Source: Acidimicrobiales bacterium
GTDB lineage: Bacteria; Actinomycetota; Acidimicrobiia; Acidimicrobiales; SHLQ01
Assembly (NCBI GenBank): GCA_020628865.1
Contig: JAHDEJ010000006.1
Coordinates: 126,004 to 190,003, forward strand
Length of the DNA stretch: 64,000 nt
Direction: 5' to 3'
Every line of letters begins with the position of its first letter. Position 1 is the first letter of the stretch. The position numbers and the translations under genes were made by a program. A model generated the notes under the pieces. The model was not told where the DNA came from and searched no databases. It saw nothing but the letters and a program-made list of their open reading frames with translations. This document shows, piece after piece, positions 18,126 to 25,065 of this stretch.

Positions 18126-18983
18126 ATGGCAGGACTTGCGGCAGAGCTTGAGGCCGATCTCGGCAGTGCGGTGACGTCGATGCGTGCGGTCGGCGGCGGA
18201 GACATGGCGGAAGCGTTCGCTGTCGACCTGGCGGATGGCCGCCGAGTGTTCGCCAAGACGCATGCTGCGCCACCCGAGGGGTTCTTCAGCCGTGAGGCCG
18301 GCGACCTGCGCTGGTTGCGGGCCCCCGACGTGCTGCCCGTGCCCGAGGTGTTGGCCGTCAGCGACGAGGCGCCTGCTCGGTTGGTTCTGGAGTGGATCGC
18401 TCCGGGTGGCCGGAGTGGCTCGGATGAGGCGGCGTTCGGCCGCGATCTGGCTGCCTTGCACCGTGCCGGTGCGGAGACGTTCGGTCGCACGGACGGCCGT
18501 ACGACCGGATCGCAGGCTCTGCCCAACGAACCATGCGCCAGCTGGGTGGAGTTCTTCGCCGAGCGCCGGCTGCTTCCGCTGGCCCGGATGGCAGCAGACC
18601 GGGGCGCCTTGCCAGGCCGGCTCGTGAGCGAGCTGGAGGGTGTCGCCGGTCGTCTGGAGGCATTGGGCGGTCCCGCGGAACCGCCTGCTCGGCTCCACGG
18701 TGATCTGTGGGCGGGGAACCGGCTGGTTGATGCAGATGGTCGGAGCTGGCTGATCGATCCGGCGAGCCATGGCGGCCATCGCGAGTTCGATCTGGCGATG
18801 ATGCGGTTGTTCGGCGGGTTTGGTGAGCCGGCCTTTCGGGCCTATGACGAGGTGTTCCCGCTCGCCGATGGCTGGCAGGACAGGATCGGGCTGCATCAGC
18901 TCGCTCCGCTGGTGGTGCACGCCATCAAGTTCGGTGGTGGCTATGTGAGCGCCGTCGACGACGCCCTCGCCGGCCTCCGCTGA
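18126..18983 (+). CDS. Fructosamine/ketosamine-3-kinase family protein
   Basis: 285 aa from ATG 18126. VFAKTHAAPPEGFFSREAGD carries the ATP-binding Lys region. RLHGDLWAGNRLV holds the catalytic Asp, and LIDPASHGGHREFDLAM with LFGGF are the metal-binding and signature motifs of the fructosamine-kinase family. The enzyme phosphorylates sugar-modified lysines or ribulosamines, which then fall apart and free the amine (deglycation). It is divergent from the arrestin-like operon (105 nt between start codons). Substrate preference cannot be told. Confidence 0.92.
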   Translation: MAGLAAELEADLGSAVTSMRAVGGGDMAEAFAVDLADGRRVFAKTHAAPPEGFFSREAGDLRWLRAPDVLPVPEVLAVSDEAPARLVLEWIAPGGRSGSDEAAFGRDLAALHRAGAETFGRTDGRTTGSQALPNEPCASWVEFFAERRLLPLARMAADRGALPGRLVSELEGVAGRLEALGGPAEPPARLHGDLWAGNRLVDADGRSWLIDPASHGGHREFDLAMMRLFGGFGEPAFRAYDEVFPLADGWQDRIGLHQLAPLVVHAIKFGGGYVSAVDDALAGLR

Positions 18984-19005
18984 CCGCAGTGCGGTAGTGT
19001 CGGGC

Positions 19006-19374
19006 ATGGCCGAACACGAGCACCGGGACGACCACATCGAGCGGGATGCAACGGTGATTCCGTTTCCCACGGTGCAGCCCGCCCCGACGCCGGAGGAGCG
19101 GCCGAAGGTGCGCCACGCCATTGGCGAGGTGTTGCGTGAGGAGCGCACTGCGCAGGATCGGACGCTGGCCGATGTCGCCGAGGACGCGGCCGTGTCGCTG
19201 CCGTACCTGAGCGAGATCGAGCGCGGTCGCAAGGAAGTCTCGTCCGACCTGCTCGAGTCGGTTTGTGATGCGCTCGATGTGGACGTGCCGACGGTGCTCG
19301 AGCGGGCGGCGCGGCGCCTACGGGTGCACGGCGGAATCGTCGGTGGGCCCCAGATGCGCCTGCTCGCGGCCTGA
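19006..19374 (+). CDS. clgR: ClgR-type XRE-family transcription regulator
   Basis: 122 aa from ATG 19006 (GTG 18997 also possible; TAGTGT 5 nt before the ATG favours the ATG). The XRE helix-turn-helix reads [25 protein letters not shown], as in ClgR, the activator of clpP genes in actinobacteria. The C-terminus ends in LLAA, an ssrA-like degron that in known ClgR proteins makes the factor a ClpP substrate and closes a feedback loop. Its 3' end overlaps that of clpP2 by 57 bp in convergent orientation, fitting the same regulatory unit. Confidence 0.85.
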   Translation: MAEHEHRDDHIERDATVIPFPTVQPAPTPEERPKVRHAIGEVLREERTAQDRTLADVAEDAAVSLPYLSEIERGRKEVSSDLLESVCDALDVDVPTVLERAARRLRVHGGIVGGPQMRLLAA

Positions 19375-19971
19375 GCCCGCAGGCTCGTTCGTCAGCACGT
19401 CGTCCACCACCCCGTAGTCGACGGCATCCGCGGCCCGCAGCACCAGCGCTCGGTCGGTGTCGGCCCGAATCTGTTTGGCGTCTCGGTGCAGATGTCGGGC
19501 GAGCAACGCCTCGCCTTCTTCGCGCACTCGGGCCAGCTCGGCCGCTTCGAGGGCGAGGTCGCTGATCGATCCGCGGCTGAGCTCGGCGTGGGGTTGGTGG
19601 AGGAGGATCCGGGCGTGGGGCAGCGCGGCCCGTTTCCCAGCCGCGCCGGCGGCCAGGAGGATGGCCGCCGTGGACGCTGCCTGGCCGACACACAGCGTCG
19701 CAACGTCCGGCGCGACGAATTGCATCGTGTCGTACACGGCGAGCGCTGCGCTGAACGATCCGCCGGGCGAGTTCAGGTAGAGCGAGACGTCCTGCTCGGG
19801 CGACTCGGAGGCGAGGTGGAGGAGCTGGGCGACGACGACGTTGGCGACGCCGTCGTCGATGGGGGTGCCGATGAAGATGATGCGGTCGGAGAGCAGGCGG
19901 CTGTAGACGTCGGCGACCCGCTCGCCCTTCGGCGTCCGTTCGAGGACGGTGGGAATCGTGTAGCTGCTCAT
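19318..19971 (-). CDS. clpP2: ATP-dependent Clp protease proteolytic subunit 2
   Basis: 217 aa. Nucleophile S100 in [12 protein letters not shown] and H125 in ILLHQPH are the catalytic Ser and His; the Asp follows in the usual position ([10 protein letters not shown]). The gene starts with ATG overlapping the clpP1 stop by 4 nt (ATGA). Actinobacterial ClpP1 and ClpP2 rings form a mixed tetradecamer with ClpX or ClpC. The gene's last 57 bp run antisense into the end of clgR. The tail of about 25 residues after VDDVLTN is long and of low similarity, perhaps shaped by the overlap. Confidence 0.95.
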   Translation of the reverse strand: MSSYTIPTVLERTPKGERVADVYSRLLSDRIIFIGTPIDDGVANVVVAQLLHLASESPEQDVSLYLNSPGGSFSAALAVYDTMQFVAPDVATLCVGQAASTAAILLAAGAAGKRAALPHARILLHQPHAELSRGSISDLALEAAELARVREEGEALLARHLHRDAKQIRADTDRALVLRAADAVDYGVVDDVLTNEPAGSGREQAHLGPTDDSAVHP

Positions 19972-20591
19972 GCGGCACCTGCCGTGGTGGTTGCGGCGGA
20001 GCCGATCAGGCCGACCTGGCGGACGGGACGGTGCGGGATGATGTCGTCGATCGACGAGACGATGTGGTCGACGAACCCGTAGGCGAGCGCTTGTTCGGCG
20101 TCGAACCAGCGGTCGCGGCCGACGTCCTCGATCACCTCGTCGAGGGTGTGGCCGGTGTGGCGGGCGATGATGCCTCGCATACGGTCGAGGGTGGCGAGCA
20201 GGTTGGCAGCCTGGATTTCGACGTCGGCCGCAGATCCGCCGAGGCCGGCGGACCCTTCGTGCATGACGACCTGTGCGTTGGGCAGGGCGAAGCGCTTTCC
20301 GGCGGTCCCGCTGCACAGCAGGACCTGGCCCATGCTGGCGGCGAAGCCGACGGCGACGGTGGCGACGTCGTTGGGGATGAGCTGCATGGTGTCGTACACG
20401 GCGAGGCCGGCCATCACGCTTCCACCCGGCGAGTTGATGAACAGGCAGATGTCGCTCTCGGGGTCCTCGGCGCTGAGCATGAGGAGTTGGCCGACGAGCC
20501 GGTTGGCGCTCTCGTCGCTCACGTCCTCGCCGAGGAGCAGGATGCGCCGTTCGAGGAGGCGCCCGATGGGGTCATGTGCAGCAGGTGTCAT
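19968..20591 (-). CDS. clpP1: ATP-dependent Clp protease proteolytic subunit 1
   Basis: 207 aa. The catalytic Ser is S86 in [12 protein letters not shown] and the His H111 in MHEGSAG; the Asp is in the DRWFDA-type region. [19 protein letters not shown] is the family's substrate-binding loop. It is cotranscribed with clpP2 by 4-nt overlap. Here the clpP operon stands alone without clpX next to it, which is usual when clgR is the regulator. I see no clear ClgR palindrome in the 66 bp upstream, though weak CGC/GCG sequences occur. Confidence 0.95.
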   Translation of the reverse strand: MTPAAHDPIGRLLERRILLLGEDVSDESANRLVGQLLMLSAEDPESDICLFINSPGGSVMAGLAVYDTMQLIPNDVATVAVGFAASMGQVLLCSGTAGKRFALPNAQVVMHEGSAGLGGSAADVEIQAANLLATLDRMRGIIARHTGHTLDEVIEDVGRDRWFDAEQALAYGFVDHIVSSIDDIIPHRPVRQVGLIGSAATTTAGAA

Positions 20592-20624
20592 GCCGAAGCA
20601 TGCGTGCGTTTGCGGACGCTCAGA

Positions 20625-20650
20625 CCCGTTTCTGCCACAGGCAGAACGGG
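20625..20650 (-). terminator. Stem-loop after beta-lactamase-fold gene
   Basis: CCCGTTTCTGCC, loop ACA, then GGCAGAACGGG gives an 11-bp stem with one bulged base. It begins 7 nt past the beta-lactamase-fold gene stop on the transcribed strand and precedes clpP1. There is no strong U-run, so efficiency as an intrinsic terminator is uncertain. Confidence 0.5.
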
Positions 20651-20657
20651 CGGACGG

Positions 20658-21902
20658 TCAGGCGCCGGTGACCGCGGCGTGGACGAGCTCTTCGATCTCG
20701 TCCTTGAGGGCCTGTCCGGTGGAGGAGTCGTCTTCGACGATCACGTAGGCGCCATAGCCGTCGTCGAGGTCGAGCCAGGGAACGGCACCCCAGGCGCCGC
20801 CATCGCTGATGCGTCCGGTTTCGCGGTCGACCCACCAGCCCATGCCGTAGCCCGTGTCGCCGAACCCGGCGTCCCCGCCGTACGTGGCGGCGATGCGGTC
20901 GGCGTGCATCGTGTCGAGCGATGCCTGCGTGAGTACGGCGTTGCCGTCGCACTCGCCGCCGCGGAGGTGCATGAGAAGGAGCTTGCCGTAGTCGCCGGCG
21001 GTGATGTGGGCGCCGCCTTCGATGTTCGGGTTCTCGGATGGCGTGACGCCGTCCGGGTCGCCGGCGAATGCGGTGGGGTAGCCGGGGGCGCCGGTGAGCA
21101 CGGCGCCGAGGCTGATGTAGCCGAGCGAGTCGACGCCGCATGGTCCGACGTAGATCTCGTCGATGAGTTCGTCCCAGCTCTTGCCGGAGACGGACTCGGC
21201 GACGGCGCCGGCTACCTGCCACTGCGCGCCGCCGTATCGGAATTCGGAGTCGGGCGGGACCTGGTCGGCATCGTCGTCGGAGCTGGTGAACACGGCGACG
21301 CCGCACTCCTGCAGCGTGTTCGGAACGCCCCATTGGCAGAGGTAGGGGCCGTAGAGGAGGTTGGGTCCGAGCCCGACGAGGCCGGAGGAGTTCGAGACGA
21401 GTTGGGCGGGTGTGATGCCCGGGTTGCCGACGGCCCAGTCGACCTGGCCTTCGATGGGTGCGTTGATGTCGAGCAGGCCGTCTTCCTGGAGCCGCAGCAG
21501 CACGCCGGCGGAGATCATCTTCGATGCGGATGCGATCATGCTGACCCGGTCGGCGTCGAACGTGCCGAAGTGTTCCTCGTACAGCACGCCCTGGTCGCGC
21601 TCGACGATGATGAGGCCGGCGCCTTCGAGGCCGGCATCGTCGACAAAGGCTTGGACCGTGTCGGTGATCTCGGCGAATGGGTCGGCGGGCGCCTCGGTTG
21701 TCGTCGTGGTTTCTTCGACGACCTCGGTGTCGGCGACCGTGGTGGTCGTCTCTGCTTCGGTGGTTGTTTCGACCGCTGGAGCTTCAGTGGTTGTGACGTC
21801 GGCTTGGGCGGTGTCGGAGTTTTCGCTGGAGCATGCAGCGGCAAACAGGCCGATGACGGCGAGCAGTGCGACGAGACGGAAGCGGACGATGCGCGGGTGC
21901 AT
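20658..21902 (-). CDS. Beta-lactamase-fold serine hydrolase lipoprotein
   Basis: 414 aa. A lipoprotein signal (AVIGLFAAAC, Cys 24) is followed by a Thr/Glu-rich linker to about residue 73. The class C/penicillin-binding fold then shows the S-x-x-K motif SASK (S125-K128) and YGG at 223-225 where class C enzymes have Y-x-N. No clear KTG box is visible; the C-terminal motif is weak. Such proteins are D-Ala-D-Ala peptidases, esterases or lactamases; real antibiotic resistance is not implied. It would be anchored outside the membrane. Confidence 0.88.
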   Translation of the reverse strand: MHPRIVRFRLVALLAVIGLFAAACSSENSDTAQADVTTTEAPAVETTTEAETTTTVADTEVVEETTTTTEAPADPFAEITDTVQAFVDDAGLEGAGLIIVERDQGVLYEEHFGTFDADRVSMIASASKMISAGVLLRLQEDGLLDINAPIEGQVDWAVGNPGITPAQLVSNSSGLVGLGPNLLYGPYLCQWGVPNTLQECGVAVFTSSDDDADQVPPDSEFRYGGAQWQVAGAVAESVSGKSWDELIDEIYVGPCGVDSLGYISLGAVLTGAPGYPTAFAGDPDGVTPSENPNIEGGAHITAGDYGKLLLMHLRGGECDGNAVLTQASLDTMHADRIAATYGGDAGFGDTGYGMGWWVDRETGRISDGGAWGAVPWLDLDDGYGAYVIVEDDSSTGQALKDEIEELVHAAVTGA

Positions 21903-21961
21903 CGGCTCAAACTACTCCGAGCCGGGAGACGGTGGCGGTCGAAAGAATTTCGGGAGAGCTC

Positions 21962-21992
21962 TTGACTTCAAGTGCACTTGAAGTCATACAAC
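21962..21992 (+). promoter_or_regulatory. MerR-type operator in a 19-bp-spaced promoter
   Basis: TTGACT (-35, 21962-21967) and TACAAC (-10, 21987-21992) are separated by 19 bp, longer than the normal 17. A 20-bp perfect palindrome with arms ACTTCAAGTG and CACTTGAAGT (21965-21984) fills the spacer. This is the architecture of promoters activated by MerR-family proteins. The -10 box ends 6 nt before ATG 21999, so the transcript should be leaderless. Confidence 0.75.
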
Positions 21993-21998
21993 CGAAGT

Positions 21999-22970
21999 AT
22001 GCACACCACGGCAACCGACCAGATGTTCCTCGACGCCATCGGCGAGCTGCAATCCACGCGTCACACCTACGGCGGCGGGCTGTCGAATCACGGTCCGATG
22101 GCTGTGGAGGCGCTCGTGTCGCTCGGCAAGCCGGAGGTCATACCGGCGTTCCTCGCCGATTATGTCCCTCGGCTGCGATCGGGCGCGCCAGCGGATCCGG
22201 TGGTCGGGCCGGTGCGTGGTTGGCTGGCGGACCGACTGCCCGATCTCGTGGCTTCCGCCGGCAAGCACGCAGGCCACGGGCTGCTACGGACGGCGCATGC
22301 GGTTCGGGCCATCGAACGAGTGGCGGCCCGCACCGGGGAGGTCCCGGAGGTGCTGTTGACCGAACTGTCTGCCGCTGTGGGCTACTGGCAGGCGGGGGAC
22401 GAGGTGCTCCCCGTACCCTCCGCGCTCACGGGGTCCACGCCATTGCCAGCTTGGTACGACGAACTGCCTCGTCTTCCGCTTGAGGAGCGCGTGGACGGTC
22501 TGTTGACGGTCACCCTCGGCAAGGCGGCTCGAATGTCCGGGTTCGTGGAACAGGTGGCTCGTTTGGACTCGGCCGGCCAGGTGCCGGACATCCTCGACCA
22601 GCTCGCACTTGCGGCAGCCGGCCGGTACCTCGCGAACGACGGGTTGGCCAATTTCACGCTGCTGCACGGAGTGACCGTCTCGTCGATGGCCCGTGTGCTG
22701 GTGCCCCACCTCCGGCCGAATGATCAGGCGCAATTGGCGGCGTCGGTCGCCGGGTTCGTGGCAGCGGCCGTCGTCGGCTTCGACGATGGGCCTGCGGTCG
22801 ACGAGCGCACGTGGACGGTCGGGGAGGATCTTGCAACGGCCGCAGCGGCGTCGCTCGACGATCACACGATCAAGTTCGCTGACGCCTGCCTCGGCCTTGC
22901 CCAGCGAACCGGGTCGACTGTCCCGATCCGTGCGGTACAGCGACGGATCATCGAAACCGCACATCGTTGA
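21999..22970 (+). CDS. Questin-oxidase-like (DUF4243) protein
   Basis: 323 aa. The N-terminus YGGGLSNHGPMAVEAL is the signature of the questin oxidase-like family, named after a fungal Baeyer-Villiger-type enzyme. The remaining sequence is helical with scattered conserved His and Trp. The bacterial substrate is unknown. The start at ATG 21999 is set by the MerR-type promoter just upstream; the longer frame from 21972 would begin inside the operator. The inducer of that MerR-like regulator is not known and its gene is not next door. Confidence 0.78.
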   Translation: MHTTATDQMFLDAIGELQSTRHTYGGGLSNHGPMAVEALVSLGKPEVIPAFLADYVPRLRSGAPADPVVGPVRGWLADRLPDLVASAGKHAGHGLLRTAHAVRAIERVAARTGEVPEVLLTELSAAVGYWQAGDEVLPVPSALTGSTPLPAWYDELPRLPLEERVDGLLTVTLGKAARMSGFVEQVARLDSAGQVPDILDQLALAAAGRYLANDGLANFTLLHGVTVSSMARVLVPHLRPNDQAQLAASVAGFVAAAVVGFDDGPAVDERTWTVGEDLATAAAASLDDHTIKFADACLGLAQRTGSTVPIRAVQRRIIETAHR

Positions 22971-23006
22971 ACACCGCTCGACGGGAGTCCACTACGCTCC
23001 GCCCGT

Positions 23007-23462
23007 ATGGAGCCTGACGTCACCGTTTCCCGAGCCATCGCTGCGCCACCTGAGGCGGTGTTCGCTGCGCTGACGGACATCACCCGTATGGGGGAGTGGT
23101 CGCCCGAGACGGTGCGAGCGGAATGGAAGGACGGTGCCACGGAAGCCGCGGTCGGTGCCGTGTTCACGGGGCACAATCGCAACGGCGACAAGGAATGGTC
23201 GATCGACGCTGAGATCGTCGAGCTCGTGGAGAATGAGCGGTTCCGCTTCGATTGCTCGGTCCGAGGATTCGTGTTCTCCAAGTGGCGCTACGAGATCGAA
23301 GCGACCGATGGCGGCTGCCTCGTCACCGAGTCCACGCAGGACCTGCGGCCGCCCGAGTCGCTGGAACGGAGCGCCCAGATCTCTGGAGTCGCGGACCGTG
23401 CGACGCACAACCGGGCGGGAATGGAGCAGACGCTCGCCCGGCTCGCCGCTGCGTTGGAGTAG
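23007..23462 (+). CDS. SRPBCC-family (polyketide cyclase/START-like) protein
   Basis: 151 aa. MEPDVTVSRAIAAPPEAVF begins a typical helix-grip fold, and GEWSPETVRAEWKDG with VGAVFTGHN continues it. These proteins bind hydrophobic ligands or act as cyclases. It lies 36 nt downstream of the questin-oxidase-like gene and may be cotranscribed; a TACGCT box 8 nt before the ATG offers its own start. Confidence 0.82.
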   Translation: MEPDVTVSRAIAAPPEAVFAALTDITRMGEWSPETVRAEWKDGATEAAVGAVFTGHNRNGDKEWSIDAEIVELVENERFRFDCSVRGFVFSKWRYEIEATDGGCLVTESTQDLRPPESLERSAQISGVADRATHNRAGMEQTLARLAAALE

Positions 23463-23486
23463 CGGGCGGGAGGTTTGGAGAGAGGT

Positions 23487-23522
23487 GGCGGACCGGCCAG
23501 CGGTGGGTCCGACCGGCCCGCC
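23487..23522. terminator. Possible bidirectional stem-loop between convergent genes
   Basis: GGCGGACCGG pairs with CCGGCCCGCC (nine of ten positions) across a 16-nt loop between the SRPBCC gene and the convergent DUF1801 gene. No U-run is present. The call is weak and based on position and pairing only. Confidence 0.35.
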
Positions 23523-23592
23523 ATGTGAGTGTAGGTACGTCACCTGGCGGTGTGACGATCCCGAAGTTCCGGAATTGAGGCGTCTGGCCCAC

Positions 23593-23958
23593 CTACCGGG
23601 AGGCCATGCAGTCGTCGATCACCGCCCGCAAATCGTCGGCCTTCCGTTCGACGTCCTCGATCGAATCGAAGTACATCATCCGCTGCAGGTTTGATCCGTC
23701 CTCGAGCTCAGGGTGTTCGCCGGGAATGGTGCGGCCGGCCGGAAAGATGAGGCTGGCTCGACGCTTGGCCGACCAGTTGAAGTAGCACATGATGCCGTCG
23801 TACTCGAACGCTGGGGCCCGGTATTTCACCGTCTCCGAGACGTCGGGGTCTTCCATGATCACGTTCCGTACAGCTGCGAGGACTGGGGCCAGAGGGTTGC
23901 GCGTTTCCGCAAACCAGGTCGCCACCGTCTCGTCCATCCCTCCCACGATGGCCTGCAT
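23593..23958 (-). CDS. DUF1801 (YdhG/YjhX-like) small protein
   Basis: 121 aa from ATG 23958; ATG 23937 with GGGAGG just in front is the alternative. VKYRAPAFEYDGIMCYFNWSA and RASLIFPAGRTI match DUF1801, a family related to iron chaperone frataxin-like folds. It likely binds a small ligand or metal in the cytoplasm. The exact role is unknown. It is the second gene after a small membrane protein on this strand. Confidence 0.8.
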   Translation of the reverse strand: MQAIVGGMDETVATWFAETRNPLAPVLAAVRNVIMEDPDVSETVKYRAPAFEYDGIMCYFNWSAKRRASLIFPAGRTIPGEHPELEDGSNLQRMMYFDSIEDVERKADDLRAVIDDCMASR

Positions 23959-23986
23959 TCGCGGGGGAGGGCGGATCGATACACCG

Positions 23987-24214
23987 TCAGTCGAAGCAGC
24001 TGTCGGGGAAGTGGAAGTCGAACGTGGGTGCGTTGGCGCCGAGTTCGTCGTAGAGCTCGGCGTTGTTCGCCTGGATGCGTTCGTAGTCGTCGATGCACTC
24101 GGCGGAGCTGTTCTGCCGGTTGGCGTCGAGCACAAACCAGCCTCCGACGGCGAGCACGAGCGCGATCGCCACGGCAATCGCCATCTGCTTGCGCCGCCCC
24201 TCGAGTGTCACCAT
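23987..24214 (-). CDS. Small membrane-anchored hypothetical protein
   Basis: 75 aa. Residues 9-29 (KQMAIAVAIALVLAVGGWFV) form one membrane segment; the remaining 45 residues with two Cys (C41, C73) would lie outside and could form a disulfide. CATACT occurs 7 nt before the ATG. No family is recognised. Confidence 0.6.
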   Translation of the reverse strand: MVTLEGRRKQMAIAVAIALVLAVGGWFVLDANRQNSSAECIDDYERIQANNAELYDELGANAPTFDFHFPDSCFD

Positions 24215-24244
24215 GCCATCAAGTATGGCGCAGGCGGGAGTCGG

Positions 24245-24937
24245 CTATTGGGCGAGGGGGGATTCGAGGCGGGCGGTGACGGCGTCTCGGATCTGGGTGT
24301 CGAAGCTCTGCACGTGGGTCTCGACGAGTGAGGCGACCGAATCGCCGTCGCCGGAGCGGAGGGCGCCGAGGATCGCCTGGTGTTCGTCGACGGCGTGTTG
24401 CATGTCGGCGACGTCGGTCAGGTAGAGGTGCCAGAGGCGGTCGCTCTGGGCGTAGAGCATGTCGAGCGTGTCCCAGAGGAAGCGGTTGCCGGAGGCGGCC
24501 CAGATGATCTCGTGGCAGCGGCGGTCGAGGGCGAGCTGGTCTTCGTCGTCGAGTGAGGGGTCGGCGGTGCGTTCGAGGGTGGCTTCCATGTCGTCCCACT
24601 GCTCGGCGGTTCCGCGCAGGGCGGCGAGCCGGGCCGTGTAGGGCTCGAGGACGGCGCGGGTTTCGAACAGCATGGAGAGTTCGCCGACTTCGATGCCGCT
24701 CACGAACATGCCGCGGCGGGGGATGACGGTGACGAAGTGTTCGCGCTGCAGGCGCTGGAGGGCTTCGCGGATGGGGGTGCGGCCGAGGCCGAGGGTCTCT
24801 CGGAGTTCGTCTTCGCGGAGTACGTCGCCGGGGGCGAAGTCGAGGCGGACGATCTTCTCGCGCAGCAGCATGTAGGCCCGTTCGCCCTGTGATTCGGGTT
24901 CGCTCCCGGTGACGGGTGGGAGGTCGATCGTGCTCAT
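24245..24937 (-). CDS. GntR-family (FCD/FadR subgroup) regulator
   Basis: 230 aa from ATG 24937. The winged helix reads ALQRLQREHFVTVIPRRGMFV after LGLGRTPIREAL; the C-terminal FCD domain has the metal-binding pattern with LALDRRCHEIIWAASGN and HQAILGALRSGD. It is divergent from the DMGDH-like operon, with a TGATATATCA-centred palindrome between them. It likely represses that operon and responds to a small carboxylated ligand. Which ligand is unknown; a methylated glycine derivative is the natural guess. Confidence 0.9.
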   Translation of the reverse strand: MSTIDLPPVTGSEPESQGERAYMLLREKIVRLDFAPGDVLREDELRETLGLGRTPIREALQRLQREHFVTVIPRRGMFVSGIEVGELSMLFETRAVLEPYTARLAALRGTAEQWDDMEATLERTADPSLDDEDQLALDRRCHEIIWAASGNRFLWDTLDMLYAQSDRLWHLYLTDVADMQHAVDEHQAILGALRSGDGDSVASLVETHVQSFDTQIRDAVTARLESPLAQ

Positions 24938-24987
24938 GGAATGCCGCTTGCCTTTCGCACTGCAGTTGCGTAGTCTTCGAATGATAC

Positions 24988-25007
24988 ACAGCTGATATAT
25001 CAGTTGT
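24988..25007. promoter_or_regulatory. Palindromic operator between GntR gene and DMGDH-like operon
   Basis: A 20-bp near-perfect palindrome, ACAGCTGATATATCAGTTGT, centres on TGATATATCA. Its position 51 bp before the GntR start and 59 bp before the flavoprotein start suits control of both divergent genes. The AT-rich core resembles GntR/FCD operators. Binding is inferred. Confidence 0.7.
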
Positions 25008-25065
25008 CGATCAAAAGATCTCGAACCCGTGCAACGCCGCACACTTCACGAAGAGGGGAATACCC

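Noticed and set aside
20658..21902. Beta-lactamase-fold lipoprotein as an antibiotic-resistance gene
   Set aside because: SASK is present but the Y-x-N and KTG motifs are changed or missing. Many such serine hydrolases are peptidases or esterases.
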